This document shows, piece by piece, positions 26,201 to 40,141 of a stretch of 64,000 nt of DNA. The number at the start of each line of letters is the position of its first letter. Positions within the stretch are counted from its first letter, which is position 1. Origin of the DNA: Climacium dendroides. Taxonomy: Eukaryota > Streptophyta > Bryopsida > Hypnales > Climaciaceae. Position numbers and translations under genes: made by a program. The stretch is taken from the NCBI GenBank assembly GCA_950106755.1, contig OX467087.1, forward strand, positions 11,474,047 through 11,538,046, written 5' to 3'. The notes under the pieces were generated by a model. That model was not told the origin of the DNA and did no database searches. It saw only the letters and a program-made list of their open reading frames with translations.

Positions 26201-29200
26201 AGCTTAATAAGACGGTGCTATTGTTATGCAGCTAGTTGCAATTTCTCCCATCATTAAACACTCGCCACAAGACACTCTAGCGACAACTGCGAGATCAAAC
26301 TTTTTGAATTTACATTAAAAGGGAATAAACGAACACATGGTTGAAACCCAAACCCAAGCCTTGCCTTCTATAATTCGTATAATAAACTACCCCCTAAAGT
26401 TCTAGAAGAGATGGTTGAAAATCCGCCTTTAATACACCATACATAACACCGTGCATCGCACAACATATCGATATATGATTAGCAATTCTTAAACGATTGT
26501 TTTAAACATTAAATTTTTTTCATTTAGCCATTCATAATAATAACATTTCACATGTAAGTGACATTAAAATATAATACAATGCAATGCAACATTTTGTCAT
26601 TAAAAACAAACATTACCGTTTGCGTTTCACAAGAAACACTTCATTTGTAAAAATTGTATTGTATTCACGATGTCAATTGTTCATTGAATAAATTAATATA
26701 AATGTCCGAATATAAATTCCACCCAATCGACATGGAAATGAAATTGATTTTGTTTTTTATACAATAGTATACTACCAAAATACTTAGTAATGTCATTTTT
26801 GTCGTTATCGACGGACTTACAACGGTCAGAACTAACGTGGTTGTTCACAAGCTTAAGAAGACGGTTTTATTGTTATGCAGCCAGTTGCAATTTCTCCCAT
26901 CATTAAACACTCGCCACAAGACACTCTAGCGACAACTGCGAGATCAAACTTTTTGAATTTACATTAGAAGGGAATAAACGAACACACAGTTGAAACCCAA
27001 ACCCAAGCCTTGCCTTCTATAAATCGTATAATAAGGTACTCCCTAAAGTTCTAAGAGATGGTTGAAAATCCGCCTTTAATACACCATACATAACACCGTG
27101 CATCGCACAATATATCGATATATGATTAGCAATTCGTAAACGCTTGTTTTAAACACTAAATTCTTTTTCATTTAGCCATCCATAGTAATAACATCTCACA
27201 TGTAAGTGACATTAAAATATAACACAATGCAATGCAACATTTTGTCATAAAAAATAAACATTACCGTTTGTGTTTCACAAGAAACACTCCACTTGTAAAA
27301 ATTGTGTTGTATTCACGATGTCAATTGTTCATCGAATAAATTATCGTAAATGTGCGAATATAAATCCCACCCAATGGACATGGAAATTAAAATTGATTTT
27401 GTTTTTTATACAATAGTATACTACCAAAATACTTAACAATGTCCTTTTTGTCGTTATCGACGGACTTACAAAGGTCAGAATTAACATGGTCGTTCAAGAG
27501 TTTAATAAGACGGTCCTATTATTATGCAGCCAGTTGCAATTTCTCCCATCATTAAACACTCGCCACAAGACAGTCTAGCGACAACTGAGAGATCAAACTT
27601 CTTGAATTTACATTAGAAGGGAATAAACGAACACACGGTTGAAACCCAAACCCAAGCCTTGCCTTCTATAAATCGTATAATAAACTACTCCCTAAAGTTC
27701 TAGAAGAGATGGTTGAAAATCCGCCTTTAATACACCATACATAACACCGTGCATCGCACAACATATCGATATATGATTAGCAATTCGTAAACGATTGTTT
27801 TAAACATTAAATTTTTTTCATTTAGCCATTCATAGTAATAACATTTCACATGTAAGTGACATTAAAATATAATACAATGCAATGCAACATTTTGTCATTA
27901 AAAACAAACATTACCGTTTGCGTTTCACAACAAACACTTCATTTGTAAAAATTGTATTGTATTCACGATGTCAATTGTTCATCGAATAAATTATTATAAA
28001 TGTGCGAATATAAATTCCACCCAATCAACATGGAAATGAAATTGATTTTGTTTTTTATACAATAGTATACTACCAAAGTACTTAGTAATGTCAATTTTGT
28101 CGTTATCGACGGACTTACAACGGTCAGAATTAACGTGGTTGTCAAAGAGCTTAATAAGACGGTGCTATTGTTATGCAGCCAGTTGTAATTTCTCCCATCA
28201 TTAAACACTCGCCACAAGACACTCTAGCGACAACTGAGAGATCAAACTTGTTGAATTCACATTAGAAGGGAATAAACGAACACACAGTTGAAACCCAAAC
28301 CCAAGCCTTGCCTTCTATAAATCGTATAATAAGGTACTCCCTAAAGTTCTAGGAGATGGTTGAAAATTCGCCTTTAATACACCATACATAACACCGTGCA
28401 TCGCACAACATATCGATATATGATTAGCAATTCTTAAACGCTTGTTTTAAACACTAAATTTTTTTCATTTAGCCATTCATAGTAATAACATTTCACATGT
28501 AAGTGACATTAAAATATAATACAATGCAATGCAACATTTTGTCATAAAAAACAAACATTACCGTTTGCGTTTCACAACAAACACTCCACTTGTGAAAATT
28601 GTGTTGTATTCACGATGTCAATTGTTCATCGAATAAATTATTATAAATGTGCGAATATAAATTCCACCCAATCGACATGGAAATGAAATTGATTTTGTTT
28701 TTCATACAATAGTATACTACCAAAATACTTAGTAATGTCCTTTTTGTCGTTATCGACGGACTTACAACGGTCAGAAGTAACATGGTTGTTCAAGAGCTTA
28801 ATAAGACGGTCCTATTATGATGCAGCCAGTTGTAATTTCTCCCATCATTAAACACTCGCCACAAGACATTCTAGCGACAACTGAGAGCTCAAACATCTTG
28901 AATTCACATTAGAAGGGAATAAACGAACACACGGTTGAAACCCAAACCCAAGCCTTGCCTTCTACAAATCGTATAATAAGGTACTCCCTAAAGTTCTAAG
29001 AGATGGTTGAAAATCTGCCTTTAATACACCATACATAACACCGTGCATCGCACAACATATCGATATATGATTAGCAATTCGTAAACGCTTGTTTTAAACA
29101 CTAAATTTTTTTTCATTTAGCCATCCATAGTAACAACATTTCATATGTAAGTGACATTAAAATATAATACAATGCAATGCAACATTCTGTCATTAAAAAC

Positions 29201-32200
29201 AAACATTACCGTTTGTGTTTCACAACAAACACTTCATTTGTAAAAATTGTGTTGTATTCACGATGTCAATTGTACATCGAATGAATTATCGTAAATGTGC
29301 AAATATAAATTCCACCCAATCGACATGGAAATGAAATTGATTTTGTTTTTCATACAATAGTATACTACCAAAATACTTAGTAATGTCATTTTTGTCGTTA
29401 TCGACGGACTTACAACGGTCAGAACTAACGTGGTTGTTCACAAGCTTAATAAGACGGTGCTATTGTTATGCAGCTAGTTGCAATTTCTCCCATCATTAAA
29501 CACTCGCCACAAGACACTCTAGCGACAACTGCGAGATCAAACTTCTTGAATTTACATTAAAAGGGAATAAACGAACACATGGTTGAAACCCAAACCCAAG
29601 CCTTGCCTTCTATAATTCGTATAATAAACTACCCCCTAAAGTTCTAGAAGAGATGGTTGAAAATCCGCCTTTAATACACCATACATAACACCGTGCATCG
29701 CACAACATATCGATATATGATTAGCAATTCGTAAACGATTGTTTTAAACATTAAATTTTTTTCATTTAGCCATTCATAATAATAACATTTCACATGTAAG
29801 TGACATTAAAATATAATACAATGCAATGCAACATTTTGTCATTAAAAACAAACATTACCGTTTGCGTTTCACAACAAACACTTCATTTGTAAAAATTGTA
29901 TTGTATTCACGATGTCAATTGTTCATCGAATAAATTATTATAAATGTGCGAATATAAATTCCACCCAATCAACATGGAAATGAAATTGATTTTGTTTTTT
30001 ATACAATAGTATACTACCAAAGTACTTAGTAATGTCAATTTTGTCGTTATCGACGGACTTACAACGGTCAGAATTAACGTGGTTGTCAAAGAGCTTAATA
30101 AGACGGTGCTATTGTTATGCAGCCAGTTGTAATTTCTCCCATCATTAAACACTCGCCACAAGACACTCTAGCGACAACTGAGAGATCAAACTTGTTGAAT
30201 TCACATTAGAAGGGAATAAACGAACACACAGTTGAAACCCAAACCCAAGCCTTGCCTTCTATAAATCGTATAATAAGGTACTCCCTAAAGTTCTAGGAGA
30301 TGGTTGAAAATTCGCCTTTAATACACCATACATAACACCGTGCATCGCACAACATATCGATATATGATTAGCAATTCTTAAACGCTTGTTTTAAACACTA
30401 AATTTTTTTCATTTAGCCATTCATAGTAATAACATTTCACATGTAAGTGACATTAAAATATAATACAATGCAATGCAACATTTTGTCATAAAAAACAAAC
30501 ATTACCGTTTGCGTTTCACAACAAACACTCCACTTGTGAAAATTGTGTTGTATTCACGATGTCAATTGTTCATCGAATAAATTATTATAAATGTGCGAAT
30601 ATAAATTCCACCCAATCGACATGGAAATGAAATTGATTTTGTTTTTCATACAATAGTATACTACCAAAATACTTAGTAATGTCCTTTTTGTCGTTATCGA
30701 CGGACTTACAACGGTCAGAAGTAACATGGTTGTTCAAGAGCTTAATAAGACGGTCCTATTATGATGCAGCCAGTTGTAATTTCTCCCATCATTAAACACT
30801 CGCCACAAGACATTCTAGCGACAACTGAGAGCTCAAACATCTTGAATTCACATTAGAAGGGAATAAACGAACACACGGTTGAAACCCAAACCCAAGCCTT
30901 GCCTTCTATAAATCGTATAATAAGGTACTCCCTAAAGTTCTAAGAGATGGTTGAAAATCCGCCTTTAATACACCATACATAACACCGTGCATCGCACAAC
31001 ATATCGATATATGATTAGCAATTCGTAAACGCTTGTTTTAAACACTAAATTTTTTTTCATTTAGCCATCCATAGTAACAACATTTCATATGTAAGTGACA
31101 TTAAAATATAATACAATGCAATGCAACATTCTGTCATTAAAAACAAACATTACCGTTTGCGTTTGACAACAAACACTTCATTTGTAAAAATTGTATTGTA
31201 TTCACGATGTCAATTGTACATCGAATGAATTATCGTAAATGTGCAAATATAAATTCCACCCAATCGACATGGAAATGAAATTGATTTTGTTTTTCATACA
31301 ATAGTATACTACCAAAATACTTAGTAATGTCATTTTTGTCGTTATCGACGGACTTACAACGGTCAGAACTAACGTGGTTGTTCACAAGCTTAAGAAGACG
31401 GTCTTATTGTTATGCAGCCAGTTGTAATTTCTCCCTTCATGAAACACTCGCCACAAGACCCTTAAGCGACAACTGTGAGGTCAAACTTCTTGAATTCACA
31501 TTAAAAGGGAATAAACGAACACATGGTTGAAACCCAAACCCAAGCCTTGCCTTCTATAAATCGTATAATAAGGTACTCCCTAAAGTTCTAAGAGATGGTT
31601 GAAAATCCGCCTTTAATACACCATACATAACACCGTGCATCGCACAACATATCGATATATGATTAGCAATTCCTAAACGCTTGTTTTAAACATTAAATAT
31701 TTTTTCATTTAGCCATTCATAGTAATAACATCTCACATGTAAGTGACATTAAAATATAACACAATGCAATGCAACATTCTGTCATTAAAAACAATCATAG
31801 CCGTTTGCGTTTCACAATAAACACTCCACTTGTAAAAATTGTGTTGTATTCACGATGTCAATTGTTCGTCGAATAAATTATTATAAATGTGCGAATATAA
31901 ATTCCACCCAATCGACATGGAAATAAAATTGATTTTGTTTTTTATACAATAGTATACTACCAAAATACTTAGTAATGTCATTTTTGTCGTTATCGACGGA
32001 CTTACAACGGTCAGAACTAACGTGGTTGTTCACAAGCTTAAGAAGACGGTCTTATTGTTATGCAGCCAGTTGCAATTTCTCCCATCATTAAACACTCGCC
32101 ACAAGACACTCTAGCGACAACTGAGAGATCAAACTTCTTGAATTTACATTAGAAGGGAATAAACGAACACACGGTTGAAACCCAAACCCAAGCCTTGCCT

Positions 32201-32681
32201 TCTATAAATCGTATAATAAGGTACTCCCTAAAGTTCTAAGAGATGGTTGAAAATCCGCCTTTAATACACCATACATAACACCGTGCATCGCACAACATAT
32301 CGATATATGATTAGCAATTCCTAAACGCTTGTTTCAAACACTAAATTTTTTTCATTTAGCCATTCATAGTAATAACATTTCACATGTAAGTGACATTAAA
32401 ATATAATACAATGCAATGCAACATTTTGTCATTAAAAACAAACATTACCGTTTGCGTTTCACAACAAACACTTCATTTGTAAAAATTGTATTGTATTCAC
32501 GATGTCAATTGTTCATTGAATAAATTAATTTAAATGTGCGAATATAAATTCCACCCAATCGACATGGAAATGAAATTGATTTTGTTTTTTATACAATAGT
32601 ATACTACCAAAATACTTAGTAAGGTCAATTTTGTCGTTATCGACAGACTTACAACGGTCAGAATTAACGTGGTTGTCAAAG
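26201..32681. repeat. Higher-order repeat, copy 2 (6,481 bp)
   Basis: Same monomer order and nearly the same sequence as copy 1, including the internal trimer duplication (27854/29798 etc.). The join to the third copy is again within the AGCTTAATAAGACGG segment. Confidence 0.92.
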
Positions 32682-34565
32682 AGCTTAATAAGACGGTGCT
32701 ATTGTTATGCAGCTAGTTGCAATTTCTCCCATCATTAAACACTCGCCACAAGACACTCTAGCGACAACTGCGAGATCAAACTTTTTGAATTTACATTAAA
32801 AGGGAATAAACGAACACATGGTTGAAACCCAAACCCAAGCCTTGCCTTCTATAATTCGTATAATAAACTACCCCCTAAAGTTCTAGAAGAGATGGTTGAA
32901 AATCCGCCTTTAATACACCATACATAACACCGTGCATCGCACAACATATCGATATATGATTAGCAATTCTTAAACGATTGTTTTAAACATTAAATTTTTT
33001 TCATTTAGCCATTCATAATAATAACATTTCACATGTAAGTGACATTAAAATATAATACAATGCAATGCAACATTTTGTCATTAAAAACAAACATTACCGT
33101 TTGCGTTTCACAAGAAACACTTCATTTGTAAAAATTGTATTGTATTCACGATGTCAATTGTTCATTGAATAAATTAATATAAATGTCCGAATATAAATTC
33201 CACCCAATCGACATGGAAATGAAATTGATTTTGTTTTTTATACAATAGTATACTACCAAAATACTTAGTAATGTCATTTTTGTCGTTATCGACGGACTTA
33301 CAACGGTCAGAACTAACGTGGTTGTTCACAAGCTTAAGAAGACGGTTTTATTGTTATGCAGCCAGTTGCAATTTCTCCCATCATTAAACACTCGCCACAA
33401 GACACTCTAGCGACAACTGCGAGATCAAACTTTTTGAATTTACATTAAAAGGGAATAAACGAACACACAGTTGAAACCCAAACCCAAGCCTTGCCTTCTA
33501 TAAATCGTATAATAAGGTACTCCCTAAAGTTCTAAGAGATGGTTGAAAATTCGCCTTTAATACACCATACATAACACCGTGCATCGCACAATATATCGAT
33601 ATATGATTAGCAATTCGTAAACGCTTGTTTTAAACACTAAATTTTTTTTCATTTAGCCATTCATAGTAATAACATTTCACATGTAAGTGACATTAAAATA
33701 TAACACAATGCAATGCAACATTTTGTCATTAAAAACAAACATTACCGTTTGTGTTTCACAACAAACACTTCATTTGTAAAAATTGTATTGTATTTACGAT
33801 GTCAATTGTTCATCGAATAAATTATCGTAAATGTGCGAATATAAATCCCACCCAATAGACATGGAAATTAAAATTGATTTTGTTTTTTATACAATAGTAT
33901 ACTACCAAAATACTTAACAATGTCCTTTTTGTCGTTATCGACGGACTTACAAAGGTCAGAATTAACATGGTCGTTCAAAAGTTTAATAAGACGGTCCTAT
34001 TATTATGCAGCCAGTTGCAATTTCTCCCATCATTAAACACTCGCCACAAGACAGTCTAGCGACAACTGAGAGATCAAACTTCTTGAATTTACATTAGAAG
34101 GGAATAAACGAACACACGGTTGAAACCCAAACCCAAGCCTTGCCTTCTATAATTCGTATAATAAACTACTCCCTAAAGTTCTAGAAGAGATGGTTGAAAA
34201 TCCGCCTTTAATACACCATACATAACACCGTGCATCGCACAACATATCGATATATGATTAGCAATTCGTAAACGATTGTTTTAAACATTAAATTTTTTTC
34301 ATTTAGCCATTCATAGTAATAACATTTCACATGTAAGTGACATTAAAATATAATACAATGCAATGCAACATTTTGTCATTAAAAACAAACATTACCGTTT
34401 GCGTTTCACAACAAACACTTCATTTGTAAAAATTGTATTGTATTCACGATGTCAATTGTTCATCGAATAAATTATTATAAATGTGCGAATATAAATTCCA
34501 CCCAATCAACATGGAAATGAAATTGATTTTGTTTTTTATACAATAGTATACTACCAAAGTACTTA
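32682..34565. repeat. Partial higher-order repeat, copy 3, mosaic
   Basis: Follows copy 2 closely to about 33,540, then carries variants typical of other monomers (GCCATTCATAG and TTTCACATG in place of GCCATCCATAG and CTCACATG). It resumes close identity at about 33,810-34,560. Beyond 34,565 the 6,481-bp register ends. The patchwork suggests conversion or unequal exchange between monomer types. Confidence 0.75.
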
Positions 34566-36599
34566 ACAATGTCAATTTTGTCGTTATCGACGGACTTACA
34601 ACGGTCAGAACTAACGTGGTTGTCAAAGAGCTTAATAAGACGGTCCTATTATGATGCAGGCAATTGTAATTTCTCCCTTCATGAAACACTCGCCACAAGA
34701 CACTCTAGCGACAACTGCGAGATCAAACTTTTTGAATTTACATTAGAAGGGAATAATCGAACACATGGTTGAAACCCAAACCCAAGCCTTGCCTTCTATA
34801 AATCGTATAATAAGGTACTCCCTAAAGTTCTAAGAGATGGTTGAAAATCTGCCTTTAATACACCATACATAACACCGTGCATCGCACAACATATCGATAT
34901 ATGATTAGCAATTCCTAAACGCTTGTTTTAAATACTAAATTTTTTTTCATTTAGCCATCCATAGTAATAACATCTCACATGTAAGTGACATTAAAATATA
35001 ACACAATGCAATGCAACATTTTGTCATTAAAAACAAACATTACCGTTTGCGTTTCACAAGAAACACTCCACTTGTAAAAATTGTGTTGTATTCACGATGT
35101 CAATTGATCATCGAATAAATTATTATAAATGTGCGAATATAAATTCCACCCAATCGACATGGAAATGAAATTGATTTTGTTTTTCATACAATAGTATACT
35201 ACCAAAATACTTAGTAATGTCATTTTTGTCGTTATCGACAAACATACAACGGTCAGAACTACCGTGGTTGTTCAAGAGCTTAATAAGACGGTGCTATTGT
35301 TATGCAGCCAGTTGTAATTTCTCCCATCATTAAACACTCGCCACAAAACACTCTAGCGACAACTGAGAGATCAAGCTTCTTGAATTCACATTAGAAGGGA
35401 ATAAACGAACACATGGTTGAAACCCAAACGCAGGCCTTGCCTTCTATAAATCGTATAATAAGGTACTCCCTAAAGTTCTAGGAGATGGTTGAAAATCCGC
35501 CTTTAATACACCATACATAACACCGTGCATCGCACAACATATCGATATATGATTAGCAATTCGTAAACGCTTGTTTTAAATACTAAATTTTTTTTCATTT
35601 AGCCATTCATAGTAATAACATTTCACATGTAAGTGACATTAAAATATAACACAATGCAATGCAACATTTTGTCATTAAAAACAAACATTACCGTTTGCGT
35701 TTTACAACAAACACTTCATTTGTAAAAATTGTGTTGTATTCACGATGTCAATTGTTCATCAAATAAATTATTATAAATGTGCGAATATAAATTCCACCCA
35801 ATCGACATGGAAATGAAATTGATTTTGTTTTTCATACAATAGTATACTACCAAAATACTTAGTAATGTCATTTTTGTCGTTATCGACAAACATACAACGG
35901 TCAGAATTAACGTGGTTGTCAAAGAGCTTAATAAGACGGTGCTATTGTTATGCAGCCAGTTGTAATTTCTCCCTTCATGAAACACTCGCCACAAGACCCT
36001 TAAGCGACAACTGTGAGGTCAAACTTCTTGAATTCACATTAAAAGGGAATAAACGAACACACAGTTGAAACCCAAACCCAAGCCTTGCCTTCTATAAATC
36101 GTATAATAAGGTACTCCCTAAAGTTCTAAGAGATGGTTGAAAATCCGCCTTTAATACACCATACATAACACCGTGCATCGCACAACATATCGATATATGA
36201 TTAGCAATTCGTAAACGCTTGTTTTAAACACTAAATTTTTTTTCATTTAGCCATTCATAGTAATAACATCTCACATGTAAGTGACATTAAAATATAATAC
36301 AATGCAATGCAACATTTTGTCATTAAAAACAAACATTACCGTTTGCGTTTCACAAGAAACACTTCATTTGTAAAAATTGTGTTGTATTCACGATGTCAAT
36401 TGTACATCGAATGAATTATCGTAAATGTGCAAATATAAATTCCACCCAATCGACATGGAAATGAAATTGATTTTGTTTTTATACAATAGTATACTACCAA
36501 AATACTTAGTAATGTCATTTTTGTCGTTATCGACGGACTTACAACGGTCAGAACTAACGTGGTTGTTCAAGAGCTTAAGAAGACGGTCTTATTGTTATG

Positions 36600-37464
36600 C
36601 AATTAGTTGCAATTACTCTCTTCATTAAACACTCGCTACAAGACCCTTTAGCGCCAACTATGAGATCAAGTTTTTTGAGTTCAAATTAGAGGGGAATAGA
36701 GGGATACACTGTTCAAACTCAAAGCCAAACCCAAGCCTTGCCTTTGAAAAATCATTCAACAAGCTAGTAACAAAACCAACAAGAAATGGTTGAAAAGCCA
36801 CCTTTAATACACCATATATAACAGTACGCTTCCTACAACACATTGATACATGATTAGCAATGCATAGACACTTGTTTTAATCTGTAAGAAATTTCCGTTG
36901 ATCTAATTATAGTAATAATATCTCACTTATAACTTACATTAAAATTTAATCTAATAAAATATAATATTTTGTCATTGAAACAAACATTACCATTTGCGAT
37001 TGGCACTTAACATTCCATTTCTTAAAATTGTATTGAATTTAGAATGTCAATTGTTCATTGAATGAATTATTGTAAATGCTCAATTATGAAGTAGAAATCT
37101 ATCCAACATGGAAATGAAATTGATCTTATTTTTCCTACAATAGTATGTTATAAAAATACTAACTAATGTCATTCTTCTCATTATCGACGGACTTGCAATG
37201 ATGAAAATTCACGTTGGTATTGAAGAGCTTAAAAGGACGGTACTATTGTTGTAAAGCGTATTACAATTTCTCTCTTCGTGAGACACTTGGTTCAAGACAG
37301 TTGAGCGGCAACCGCGGGATCAAGCCTTCTGAATTCAACTTGGAAGAGAATAGATGGATACGCAGTTGACACTGAAACCCACAATTTTATCCTATAAGAA
37401 TCATACCAAATGAGGGCAAACAATCAAATAAGAAATAGTTCCAAAGCCTCGTTTAATACACTAT
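36600..37464. repeat. Divergent right-edge satellite monomer
   Basis: The satellite continues in recognisable order (AATGTCATTCTTCTCATTATCGA, then GAGCTTAAAAGGACGGTAC) but with many substitutions and indels. Similarity carries on after the MITE at 37692. Diverged edges next to homogeneous centres are characteristic of satellites maintained by unequal exchange. Confidence 0.85.
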
Positions 37465-37691
37465 CACTAGAAGAAACCAAAATTTTCGATGTCTAAGGGA
37501 ACGGATTTTAGGTGACGTTGAAGAAAACAACCTATGTTTTTCTGTCAACAATTATCTCCATTAATGTTCCATTGGACATCATTATTGACATGAAAAATAC
37601 AGGTTGTTTTTTTCAACGTCACCTAAAATTCATTCCCTTTGACGTCGGCTGTTTTTTTGAATGTCACCTAAAACAAGGTTTTCTTATAGTG
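37465..37691. mobile_element. CACTA-type MITE, 227 bp, inserted in the last satellite monomer
   Basis: Ends are CACTAGAAGAAACC and the inverse of CACTATAAGAAAACC. TAT flanks both sides (37462-37464 and 37692-37694). Large internal arms around GATGTCTAAGGGAACGGATT and AATTCATTCCCTTTGACGTC are inverted. Removing the element and one TAT rejoins satellite-like sequence (AATACACTAT to ACATAC), so the insertion postdates this monomer. Confidence 0.85.
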
Positions 37692-37741
37692 TATACATAC
37701 GACTACCTATCTCATGATTGAAGATGCAAGTGCTCATTAGC

Positions 37742-38961
37742 TTGCAAATTATGTGCAAAAGAGGAAACTAGACATAGGCATAACAGGACATGCTGCTGTT
37801 ATATGTTCTGTAGTTTTCTTATTATTTGTAGCCATCTTGTTGTACGTAGTGAATCTCTAAGAGTTGCTTGGGAGTAGATTGGAAAGGGCCAGGCGCATCG
37901 GTTTTGGGTTTTATATTCACACATTAGTCAAGATTATTTTGATTTTATTTTTGCAAGTCAATTGTCTCTCAATATAGGTGAAGCTTGTTAATTCATCTTT
38001 GCAAACCACATTAGAAAAAAATTGAACCCTACAATGGGCCAATACTTTTTAATTTTTTACACCCTTGTGGTACAAATTCAAAGTATTAAATTAAAATAAA
38101 GCCAATCTAACATGATGTTGACGTGGCACTAACATGGCACCAATGGTGACACATCATATTCAATTTTTTTATTTTTTATAATTGCACCATAGGGTGCAAA
38201 ACTTGTGGCTTCTTTGAGGCCTAAAATCTTTCCTAATGAACTTAAACATTTATGTTTGTCAATCAAAGTTGATGAATCATCTATGTAGTTTGATCATCAC
38301 GTCAAGATGTCATCGAATTGCTTCTCCATAGTTCCTTGGCCTTCAGCAAGGTTTAATACCGAATGCTTTGTATGATCCCATTTACTGAAATCATCTCCAA
38401 TTAATGATTCACAATTGTATATTGGTGTAGGAATTCTTTGATGATATGGTGACAAAAACAATGAGCATTGGTAATGATCAATCTTGCTCCTTCATTGTAA
38501 ATGGTGTGCCCTCCATCATTCAATCATATAGCTACAAACTCTTTTTACCATTTAGCAAGTTCATCATTGACATCATTCAACATCTCCACTTCTTTGTAAA
38601 TGCCTTCACAATATTATTTCCACTTCAACAATGGGTATTTTGACTTATTCACATTCTGTTATGCTATCAAACATTGCACTTCTTTGCATGCCTTTATGGT
38701 TTGGGGCAATCTCTTCAACAATTGCTTCAAGTGGGTAGATTAGATGAAATCAAACATAGTGAAAGAATGAGACTATATGTCTATCACCCACCTTGAATAC
38801 AAACTCATCTTTGTCAAACTCAAGGACCTCATCGAATTGCAATTGCAATTCCAAAACCACATCTCCAATGCATCTTGCAAATATAAAATCATCCATCTAA
38901 TGGTTAAAGTATGTCATCACTATAGACACATACAGATGAAAGGAAAACAATCGCCTTCTAT
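37742..38961. other. Intergenic DNA between satellite and copia remnant
   Basis: Open frames at 38446-38643 and 38777-38986 have no recognised domain. Some may belong to older retroelement debris. The left outer border of the copia element was not located with confidence. Confidence 0.35.
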
Positions 38962-39639
38962 TTTTTTCATCTTCCTTTATTATTAATATACAAACACTAG
39001 AAGAAAAACGTGTCCGTTGCAACCCACTAAGATGCGACTATGTGTCCTATACAACTGAGATGCGACTGTAGCCCTCTGTATTTGCACCAAATTTCACGTG
39101 TATGTAGTTGTAGTCGCAAAGTAGTTGGAAAATGAAGAATAGGGTTACGATATTGTAACAGAAGAATTGACATGAGGTATTCTACATCCAGTATTCATCG
39201 CAGTTGTCCATGTGGACAGCTATCCGCGAAGTAGAGTCCAACGTGGAAAAATGCAATCGCTCTGATTACAGGCTACAATTAAAAACTAGAAGATTGCAAC
39301 TTAGAAATGACTCAAATGCAACTAGGAATCAACTATAATGCAACTAGAGCCCGACTACAGTGCAACTAAAAAACAATTCAAATGCAACTAGAGAACAAGT
39401 GCAATGCAACTAGAACATGACTGAAAATCGATTCAATTGTTCCATATCGATTGTCAAGAATACCATCAGCTTGAACAGATAAGAATGGTAAGTTATAGCA
39501 TTCTTGTGTAATGAATTTTGATAGTGAAATTTTAATATTTATATATTTTGTAGATTTTTACACTTTGTAGATTTCTACAATTTGTAGATTTCTATAATCT
39601 ACAACTCTATAAATTATAACCAAGTCGCAAACTAGTTGT

Positions 39640-39870
39640 AAACCAGTTGTATGTCAATCGCAAACCAATTGCACACTAATCGCAAACGAGTTGCACATCA
39701 ATCGCAAACTAGTTGCACACTAGTTGCAAACCAGTTGTATGTCAATCGCAAACTAGTTGCACATCAATCGCAAACTAGTTGCACACCAGTTGTATATCAA
39801 TCGCAAACCAGTTGTATGTCAATAGCAAACTAGTTGCACATTAGTCGCAAACCAGTTGCACACAAATAAG
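39640..39870. repeat. 20-bp tandem array inside the CACTA element
   Basis: About eleven units alternating CAATCGCAAACTAGTTGCAC and CAGTTGTATGTCAATCGCAAAC variants, with slight length variation. The unit core GCAAACYAGTTG is nearly self-complementary. Confidence 0.8.
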
Positions 39871-40017
39871 TGAAATAACTTCCACGTAAGCAACCACGTC
39901 AGAACAATTCATCGACGAAGTTCTCCATTGCCTATCGAATGACAAACAACCTCGCGACTGCAGTGCAACTCATGTGACTTGTCCACTGCGACAGCGGACT
40001 CCAGAATATCACCAAGT

Positions 40018-40141
40018 CGCAAACGTCCGATACGACTACAAACCAGTTGCAAACGTCCGATACGACTACAAACCAGTCGCAAACGTCCGATACGACTACA
40101 AACCAGTCGCAAACGTCCGATACGACTACAAACCAGTCGCA
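40018..40141. repeat. 30-bp tandem array, four copies
   Basis: Perfect period of 30 bp: AAACGTCCGATACGACTACA begins at 40021, 40051, 40081 and 40111, linked by AACCAGTCGC or AACCAGTTGC. The near-identity of copies implies recent expansion within an otherwise older element. Confidence 0.93.

Larger units (their letters stand above)
18338..37741. repeat. 648-bp satellite array with higher-order structure
   Basis: Thirty occurrences of the anchor AAGTGACATTAAAAT or its diverged form (18361 to 36931) are spaced 647-650 bp apart, except 417 bp between the first two and 652 bp before the last. This defines a head-to-tail satellite of about 19.4 kb. Each monomer includes TACAATGCAATGCAACATT, GTCGTTATCGAC, GAAACCCAAACCCAAGCCTT, CTATAAATCGTATAATA and one CATATCGATATATG palindrome. 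Several monomers are open over 84 codons on the minus strand or 67 codons on the plus strand. These frames break in sister monomers and are not credible genes. Satellites of this kind are typical of heterochromatin, but the sequence alone does not show whether this one is centromeric. Confidence 0.95.

Noticed and set aside
21482..35994. Recurrent 84-codon minus-strand and 67-codon plus-strand open frames in the satellite
   Set aside because: They recur only because monomers are copies. Sister monomers break the frames, both strands are open over the same bases, and no domain or codon signal is present.
18338..37741. Centromere or 5S rDNA array
   Set aside because: No 5S gene sequence in the monomer. 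Centromere identity cannot be read from sequence without CENH3 or cytology.
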